Positions 39,606 to 44,943 of a stretch of DNA of 44,943 bases are shown here, piece after piece. A program made the translations under genes and the position numbers. This stretch comes from Candidatus Sulfopaludibacter sp. SbA3 (GTDB lineage Bacteria > Acidobacteriota > Terriglobia > Bryobacterales > Bryobacteraceae), in contig CAMDED010000053.1 in the NCBI GenBank assembly GCA_945893365.1, positions 1 through 44,943 of the forward strand. Direction: 5' to 3'. The notes beneath the pieces were generated by a model. It made no database searches. It saw only the letters and a list, made by a program, of their open reading frames with translations, and was not told where the DNA came from. Within the stretch, counting starts at the first letter, position 1. The number at the start of each line of letters is the position of its first letter.

Positions 39606-42600
39606 ATGGCGTCAAAACTAATAGCGGTAGCAACCGCGATGATCGATAGCGTTCCCGAGTCGATGAGTACCGGCCAAGCGGCTCAGGATCTGCTCGATCA
39701 GGCCGGTGCCACGCTGAGCAAAACCGGCCTTCCACCGCGCTGCATACTGCTTCTAGCGACCGCCGATTGGTGCAGGCTTCACCCTGAACTCGCGAGGGAG
39801 ATCCGCAGGCGGCTGGCGGATCGAGTGGGATATGCCGTCCCGTTGATCGGCGGGAGCATGGCGAGAGTGTTCAGCTCCTGTCACCCCGACGTCGTAGCGG
39901 AGCACGGCGTCACCCTCGCCTTGATCTGCTCACGAGATCTTCACATTTGCGTCGGCTCCTTGCCCAAGCCCCACGACAATCCGGACACGCGATCCCAACA
40001 GGTTAAAATGCTCGCCAACGAACTACGGGAGGCGAGCCGAAACCATCTCGGCTTAGGCACCAGCGCCCAGAGGGATCTGCTAGCGTTTTTACCGGGATAT
40101 CTTGTCGATTGCCAAGGTAGGAGGTGCTACCTCGACAACGAATTGTATGAAGAGATCCTCGACGCGTTCGATCATCGAATGATTCTCTTTGGAGCCTCCT
40201 CCGCGGACGATCTGGTGCCACGCACGGGCTATCAATTTGCCAACGATGAATGCCTGGAGTCGGGATTGGCACTCGCCATTATTGAGAGCGATCTTTGCAC
40301 AGGTGCGGCGATGACGCATGGATTCGAGCGAATTGGCGGGCTTCGTATTTCGGTCGATGAATTGGAGGGCGGCGTTTCCGACGGGTATGTCGTGACCCGG
40401 CTCAACGGAATGCCGGCCGCGCGGTGCATCCGGGAACTGGTCGAGCAATATCCCAACGCGCTTGAGAGGCCGGTGTTCGGCGTTCCCTTCGCTCCGGATC
40501 ATCACGTGTTCCTGCCGCTGGATGTACCGCATGATGATTCCGAGCCGGTAAGGCTGGGAAGAAAGGTCGCCGCAGGCGACTCCTTATATCTGCTGGACGC
40601 TGATGCCTCCCGCATGTTGGAGGCAGGCAGACGAGCCGCCAGGAGCGCGATCCACAAAGCCGGCCTGCAAGAGTCCGAAGTCGCCTTTCTCCTTGTCCTC
40701 GCATGCACAGGGCGGTTCAGAAAGTACGGGGCCAATCGCGAGATCCTGAAGGAGGCGATCGACAGCTTCGGACAGGGCCTTCCAGGTATCCCGATCATTG
40801 GCGGGCTCTGCGGCGGGGAGTTTGCCGAAGATGAGCATCATCAAGCCCGCGGCAACAACCTCAGCGCCTGGGTCACATGCCTGGGCGATAGGCTCCACAA
40901 CAGGGCGCGAAATAAGATCCTCCAGCGCGCTCTAATCGAAGCCGGCGCCGTGGTGTTGAGCTCCGAGACTCCCAGAGAGGTGATGAGGGCAGCCCTTGAG
41001 GGCGCCACCAAAGCTGGTGGAACAGGAGGCCAGATTTGCCGCGTGGAAAAGGTGAACGGGCCTGAGTGGCGAATCCTCGGCAAGAACTTCGGGTACTCCT
41101 ACTCGACGCCAGGAGCGCCAGACAACTGGGAACTCGTATTGGCCGGGACGGAACGAAGGGCTCCTGACCCCAAAGAGCGAAGGAGTCTGCCGTTAGCGCT
41201 GATTCCCTGGGCGATCAGCGCTTTGCCGGGCGGTGACACGGAGTCTAACAGCGCCTCGATTGCATCCCCTCACGGCCCTCGGGAGCCGGAAGACATTCTG
41301 ACTTGCTGTGTACGCACCAGACACGCCATCTTCGTGCCCGACTGCAGGAAGCCGGAGTTCCAATGCGATCTCGATCTCGTTCTGCAAGCCGGATTACGAG
41401 CTCAGTTGGTGCTCCCGCTCATCGGCAGGGACGGTTTTGCCATCGCGACGATGCAGATCGGATTCGCCGAGCGCACCGTGCTTGACGAAGAGAGCTTTGG
41501 CCTTTGGATCCTGTTTGCCCAGAAGGTAGCCGCTTCCTTGGAGAGATCTCAAGAACTCAAGGAACGGCGCATGATGGAAGAGATGATGCAGCTCGGCGCG
41601 GAGATAGCTCAGCGCCCGCTTCGCGAGGATGACTCGCCAAGCCGATCGCTGGTGGAGTACATCGACAAACTGATTCTTACGATTGGCGCCGACTATGCCC
41701 ATCTGCGAATTCCGAAGCTCCAAAAGGACTCAGGCCCATTTGAGTTGGTGGCCGCGTCGACCCCGATCGGGGAGTTGCACCAAGTAGTGCGGCCATTCAT
41801 CGAATATGGAGAGGGAAGCTGCCGCGCAGAAGTGCTGACATCGAAGGGAATGATTGCAAACACTAGAAGTGCCACCCAGAGGCTATTTCAAGGCATGGAA
41901 ATGCCATGCGCCGCCGGCGAGGAGAAATACCAACAAGAATGGACTGCCGAATGCGATCTAGTTTTTTCCACCGCCATGATTCCCCTGAAGGAGAACCGCC
42001 GTGTCTTTGGGGTGTTGGCGGTGGACAGCTATCGCGAGTATTTCTTCACGCCACGAATCGAGAGAGTGGTCCGAGCTTGCGCGGGACAGGCAGCTTCGAT
42101 CCTCTCCAAAAAGAGGGCGGACTATCTGCAAGCGCGGCGAGACAATCAAGCGAAGCGCCTAGCGCGTTTGCAAAACGATATCGTTCGCGAGTTAATTCGC
42201 AGTTCACAACCGGGAGCCGATTGGCGGCCCGTTTTGGACCTGGTACGCGCTGGCTTCCTTGTGGAAGCGGCAGCCTTTTACTACGTTCGAACGGGGCGCC
42301 TTGGTGAGCGCTTCCTTGGTGAGCGCTGCATCTCATCCGAGTCACCGCGATGGACAGAAGCGCCTCCAGTCCCCGACGAACAGGAGCTGAAAGCGCTGAT
42401 TGAAGGCAAAACTCCAATATGGCTGGATCGCTTGAATGAAGCGGACCTGCGCCGATGGACGAGCCCTCCGTCACCCAGCGATCTTTGCGCGGTACCTCTG
42501 GTTTCGGCCGACCAGGAAGTGAGAGGCGTCTTGATCGTGCTGGAGCGCAAGCAGCCAGCCGAGGCGCCTTACGGATTTGAGGACCAGATCGAACAGAACT

Positions 42601-43370
42601 GCCTAATTGATATCGCGCGTGAAATTGCCTCCGCCCAGAGCATTCGCGCCGCGCGGAAACTCCGAAACGCCTTGCAAGATAGAGTTACCGATCTGATGGG
42701 TCTTGGCAAAGACGGCTTGATCGAGGCCGTCGCCTTGCATGACCTGATGTCCCCACTCGCCGGTATCCAGCGTGCAGTGGACACGATGCGAAAATTCCCG
42801 GAATTCACCAGGGAGAAACGCGAAGAGGAACTGCGTTACATCGAGAAGCAGAAGGCCCTGGCGATCCAGTTCATACACGAATGGGCGGCCCAACCTGGCA
42901 TGGATGTTAAGGAAGAAACAGTTCAGTCACTCGTGACTCAAGCAATGAATAGTCTCCAACATCAGAAGGCTGAGTTCCCCTCGGATGCCAAGGTGGAGAA
43001 CAAGATCACCGCGAGCGTCAGAGTCCATCTGCAGCTAATGGTTCAGGCCATCGTCGGCTTGATGTCCAATGCCGTGGAGGCGCTGGAAAATAAGTGGAAG
43101 CTGACAATTCGCACCGAGCGGTCCCCCGGCGGTGAATGCGCATCCATCGTCATCTACAATTCCGGACCACACTATGAGCAGGACGAAATCGACGGCTTTT
43201 TCACGATTGGACACTCCAGTAAGCCGGATCATTTAGGTGTCGGATTACCCATCGTCAGACGGGTGGTCGAGGCCGCTGGAGGATCATTGCAAATGGGTTC
43301 CCCCGAGGAAGGCGGCGTTGAAGCGAGAATCGTATTGCCGGTTGTGAAAACAGTGAGAGGAGGGTCATGA
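39606..43370 (+). CDS. FIST-GAF sensor histidine kinase
   Basis: Soluble sensor kinase of 1254 residues with no membrane segment. Residues ~1-220 match the FIST N domain and ~225-400 the FIST C domain (PLIGGSMARV, GASSADDL, GIPIIGGLCGGEF), thought to sense small ligands such as amino acids. Then come about three GAF-like modules (~440-640, ~670-860, ~880-1040; for example LVLPLIGRDGFAIATMQIGF and LCAVPLVSADQEVRGVLIVL). The dimerisation helix has H1045 in ALHDLMSPLAG, a variant H-box. The HATPase has the N box LMSNAVEALEN and a G-region GHSSKPDHLGVGLPIVRRVV. ATGA overlap with the next gene. Lower GC than the metabolic genes to its left is apparent by eye. Confidence 0.87.
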   Translation: MASKLIAVATAMIDSVPESMSTGQAAQDLLDQAGATLSKTGLPPRCILLLATADWCRLHPELAREIRRRLADRVGYAVPLIGGSMARVFSSCHPDVVAEHGVTLALICSRDLHICVGSLPKPHDNPDTRSQQVKMLANELREASRNHLGLGTSAQRDLLAFLPGYLVDCQGRRCYLDNELYEEILDAFDHRMILFGASSADDLVPRTGYQFANDECLESGLALAIIESDLCTGAAMTHGFERIGGLRISVDELEGGVSDGYVVTRLNGMPAARCIRELVEQYPNALERPVFGVPFAPDHHVFLPLDVPHDDSEPVRLGRKVAAGDSLYLLDADASRMLEAGRRAARSAIHKAGLQESEVAFLLVLACTGRFRKYGANREILKEAIDSFGQGLPGIPIIGGLCGGEFAEDEHHQARGNNLSAWVTCLGDRLHNRARNKILQRALIEAGAVVLSSETPREVMRAALEGATKAGGTGGQICRVEKVNGPEWRILGKNFGYSYSTPGAPDNWELVLAGTERRAPDPKERRSLPLALIPWAISALPGGDTESNSASIASPHGPREPEDILTCCVRTRHAIFVPDCRKPEFQCDLDLVLQAGLRAQLVLPLIGRDGFAIATMQIGFAERTVLDEESFGLWILFAQKVAASLERSQELKERRMMEEMMQLGAEIAQRPLREDDSPSRSLVEYIDKLILTIGADYAHLRIPKLQKDSGPFELVAASTPIGELHQVVRPFIEYGEGSCRAEVLTSKGMIANTRSATQRLFQGMEMPCAAGEEKYQQEWTAECDLVFSTAMIPLKENRRVFGVLAVDSYREYFFTPRIERVVRACAGQAASILSKKRADYLQARRDNQAKRLARLQNDIVRELIRSSQPGADWRPVLDLVRAGFLVEAAAFYYVRTGRLGERFLGERCISSESPRWTEAPPVPDEQELKALIEGKTPIWLDRLNEADLRRWTSPPSPSDLCAVPLVSADQEVRGVLIVLERKQPAEAPYGFEDQIEQNCLIDIAREIASAQSIRAARKLRNALQDRVTDLMGLGKDGLIEAVALHDLMSPLAGIQRAVDTMRKFPEFTREKREEELRYIEKQKALAIQFIHEWAAQPGMDVKEETVQSLVTQAMNSLQHQKAEFPSDAKVENKITASVRVHLQLMVQAIVGLMSNAVEALENKWKLTIRTERSPGGECASIVIYNSGPHYEQDEIDGFFTIGHSSKPDHLGVGLPIVRRVVEAAGGSLQMGSPEEGGVEARIVLPVVKTVRGGS

Positions 43371-44461
43371 GCACGACAATTGTGAACGAGTACAGAGTCC
43401 TTCTGGTAGAAGACCGTCCCGACGATGCGAACAGAATCAAACCTCTCATCGAGTCCATGAACGTGGGAGGGAATGATGAGATGAGGGTGGTTGCGCCGGG
43501 CCATCTACTGAACGGCATGAAATGGCTGCCTGAATTGAGGCGGATGCAGCCCAATGCCGCGATCGTGGTCCTGACAGCATATCCATATGAAAAAGGCCTG
43601 GAGAACGCGGTGAGGGCCGTGCGGGACTTCGACGCGGACGATTTCATTCCCAAAACACTTGAATGGAATGATATGGAGGCCAGGATCAAGCTTGCGTCCG
43701 CTCATGCGGTTCACAGACGACAAGTTCGAATGTTACGCGACGAACTGTTCCGGTCGCTGCTTCGTTCGCGCGGCACGCAAACCTTCGCCGAAGATATCGC
43801 CATCCGGGTCAACGAAGCTCAGTACAGGCTGGATCGGCTCGCCGACATCGTGGAGAGCGGTGATGCGTCAGCGATTGACGCTGTTCCTGGAGCGTTGCGT
43901 AGGGCGGCGGGCGACCTTGGGAGTGCGATCAGCGACCTTGCGGCGAAATTGCAGCATCCACGTGAGGAAAAGAGATCGGTTACCGACTTTAAGGATTTTC
44001 TCGAAAACCTTGTGCGACTGTTTGGGCCCTTTCCTACCCGAGGGGGCGTTAGTGCGATCTTTCAACCGGAGAACGATGGACCCATTGGGTGTACTACCTA
44101 CCTCGGCGATTTGAAGACCGCGCTTTACGAGGTTATTCAAAACGCCGTCGATGCATTCGAGGCCGGTTCTGGCGGAGACAAAATCGTTGAATTCGGATTG
44201 CGCAGGGAGAGTCGGCTGCTCCAGATCATCATTTCCGACACTGCGGGAGGTTTCACGGCGGAGGCGCTGGACCATCGATTCGAACTGGGGTTTACTACGA
44301 GGCAGCCGCAACTCGGCGATGAAGGCCGCAACCGGGGCATGGGTCTTTACATTGCCCGCCGCATGGCGCAGGGGCTCGGCGGCGACGTATCGATTGAGAA
44401 CCGCGCCGATGCAAAGGGCGCACGCGTTACGATCACGATACGAGACTTCACACCGGTATGA
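43367..44461 (+). CDS. Degenerate receiver - HATPase protein
   Basis: 364 residues. Residues ~9-115 are receiver-like: an acidic pocket (LLVEDRPDD), the switch Thr in IVVLTAYPY and the Lys in IPKTLEW are present. The stretch from the end of helix 1 to just past strand 3 is about 20 residues too short, and no phospho-acceptor Asp remains: RVVAPGHLLNGMKWLPELRRM stands where DxxLPxxNGxxxL would be. After a coiled linker with no His box is an HK-type ATPase (EVIQNAVDAFEAG, SDTAGGF, RGMGLYIARRMAQGLGG). So it may bind ATP but lacks both normal phospho-sites. It overlaps both neighbours by ATGA. A signalling partner or allosteric regulator of the upstream kinase is my inference. Confidence 0.82.
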   Translation: MSTTIVNEYRVLLVEDRPDDANRIKPLIESMNVGGNDEMRVVAPGHLLNGMKWLPELRRMQPNAAIVVLTAYPYEKGLENAVRAVRDFDADDFIPKTLEWNDMEARIKLASAHAVHRRQVRMLRDELFRSLLRSRGTQTFAEDIAIRVNEAQYRLDRLADIVESGDASAIDAVPGALRRAAGDLGSAISDLAAKLQHPREEKRSVTDFKDFLENLVRLFGPFPTRGGVSAIFQPENDGPIGCTTYLGDLKTALYEVIQNAVDAFEAGSGGDKIVEFGLRRESRLLQIIISDTAGGFTAEALDHRFELGFTTRQPQLGDEGRNRGMGLYIARRMAQGLGGDVSIENRADAKGARVTITIRDFTPV

Positions 44462-44709
44462 CTATCGGTATTGTTGTCTTCAGCCAGGCGCTCGCCGACT
44501 TGCTTGTCGCCGCAATCGCGGCGGAGGGACATGCCCATGGCCTTTTCGAGAGTGTAGGCGCGGCACTGGATGCATCCGCCGGACTCGTCTTTGCGGAATG
44601 GCCTCTAGATCGTAGCGTTTCGGATTTGTTGGACGGATTGGCTCGGGCAACGCTGGCCCAGGCGCCTACTCCGGTGGCCGTGTTCGTACCGGGGGAGCGA
44701 CTCACTTGA
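44458..44709 (+). CDS. Receiver-like protein, N-terminal part (split gene)
   Basis: 83 residues with the strand/helix rhythm of receiver strands 1 to 4: IGIVVFS, an Ala-rich helix, GLFES, LVFAEWPLD (Glu/Trp where the phospho-Asp would be) and PVAVFVPG. It ends abruptly (GERLT, stop) where helix 4 should begin. Helix 4 and strand 5 continue in another frame from a G5 tract at 44691-44695 (ATHLMKRALSHGATDVLF). A one-base change in that tract would restore one 120-residue receiver-like protein. It overlaps the preceding gene by ATGA and the following frame by TGATG. Even when joined it lacks the acidic pair and phospho-Asp, so it would be a pseudo-receiver. Confidence 0.65.
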   Translation: MTIGIVVFSQALADLLVAAIAAEGHAHGLFESVGAALDASAGLVFAEWPLDRSVSDLLDGLARATLAQAPTPVAVFVPGERLT

Positions 44710-44822
44710 TGAAAAGGGCATTGAGCCACGGCGCCACGGATGTTCTCTTTTGCCCGCCGAGCCCGGAGGAGATCCTCGCGGAAATTCGAGAGGCCTTAGC
44801 AGCCCGTGGTAGAAGTGCCTAG
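44709..44822 (+). pseudogene. Receiver-like protein, C-terminal part (split gene)
   Basis: 37 codons from an ATG overlapping the previous stop (TGATG): MKRALSHGATDVLFCPPSPEE and then a closing helix. This is the usual end of a receiver domain, with the GA-D-x-L and P-x-S-P-E-E pattern of strand 5 and helix 5. In-frame codons ATHL directly upstream extend helix 4, showing it was once joined to the 44458 frame. It may still be made by translational coupling or slippage on GGGGG. After its TAG, an in-phase open frame runs to 44939, which I do not recognise. Confidence 0.6.
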
Positions 44823-44943
44823 ATTTCGGAACCAAACCTGCCGGGCGACTACGGGGCGCAGATAGAAAATGTAAAGCAAGGTTCGCAGAAGGCCGTGAAG
44901 TTAGACCAAGTCGCGCAGATTGACGTCCAGGTGGTCTGAACGT

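Noticed and set aside
44823-44939. In-phase open frame after the TAG of the split receiver gene, as read-through product
   Set aside because: Reads plausibly as protein but has no recognisable family, no start of its own and no read-through context; too short to judge.
1-44943. CRISPR arrays, tRNA, rRNA, IS elements with intact transposase
   Set aside because: None seen; the only mobile-element traces are the group II intron remnant and short repeats.

Overview
The window reads as chromosome of a GC-rich Acidobacteriota bacterium of the Solibacter/Bryobacterales type. The basis is three proteins ending in the Solibacter-type C-terminal domain (TIGR03437), an abundance of exported sulfatase, Gfo/Idh and BNR-type proteins, a PEP-CTERM protein, and dispersed non-coding repeats. 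This lineage call comes from recognised families and was not tested by any search. No rRNA, tRNA or CRISPR array was seen.

Layout. (1) 1-6.0 kb: two exported sulfatases, an aldo/keto reductase and an exported Gfo/Idh oxidoreductase, enclosed by an inverted pair of ~110-bp repeats. The right-hand repeat abuts the decayed 3' end of a group II intron (6.05-6.5 kb). (2) 6.8-13.3 kb: a HAF-repeat PEP-CTERM protein, a sialidase-like BNR protein, a ZIP metal transporter, a two-domain alpha/beta hydrolase and a sulfotransferase. (3) 13.3-16.2 kb: two tandem paralogues of a choice-of-anchor V / TIGR03437 surface protein. (4) 16.3-20.8 kb: an NAD-type isocitrate dehydrogenase, then a zwf-opcA-pgl operon for the oxidative pentose phosphate entry. 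(5) 20.8-21.2 kb: a small repeat island. (6) 21.2-27.2 kb: a four-gene multiheme cytochrome operon. It encodes an OmcA/MtrC-family decaheme protein, an MtrA/DmsE-family decaheme protein, an MtrB/PioB-like barrel and a tetraheme cytochrome, and looks like a complete outer-membrane electron conduit. (7) 27.6-31.3 kb: iolB-modB-modC-fmdE-thiE, every junction overlapping. (8) 31.3-38.6 kb: a large BNR/TIGR03437 protein lying between a deleted fragment and the full copy of an ArnT-like glycosyltransferase gene, followed by asnB. (9) 39-44.8 kb: a signalling operon. It has a FIST-GAF-histidine kinase, a receiver/HATPase protein whose receiver has lost its phospho-acceptor region, and a receiver-like protein split by a frame change. 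A textbook-spaced sigma-54 promoter precedes it.

How the parts work together. Region 6 would carry electrons between periplasm and cell exterior. Regions 1-2 suit growth on sulfated or acidic glycans. Region 7 joins molybdate uptake to a predicted molybdenum-related FmdE protein. Region 9 is the least ordinary part and my best candidate for an undescribed system. Many monocistronic or first genes carry a TAnnnT hexamer ending 6-9 nt before the start codon, which suggests widespread leaderless transcription.
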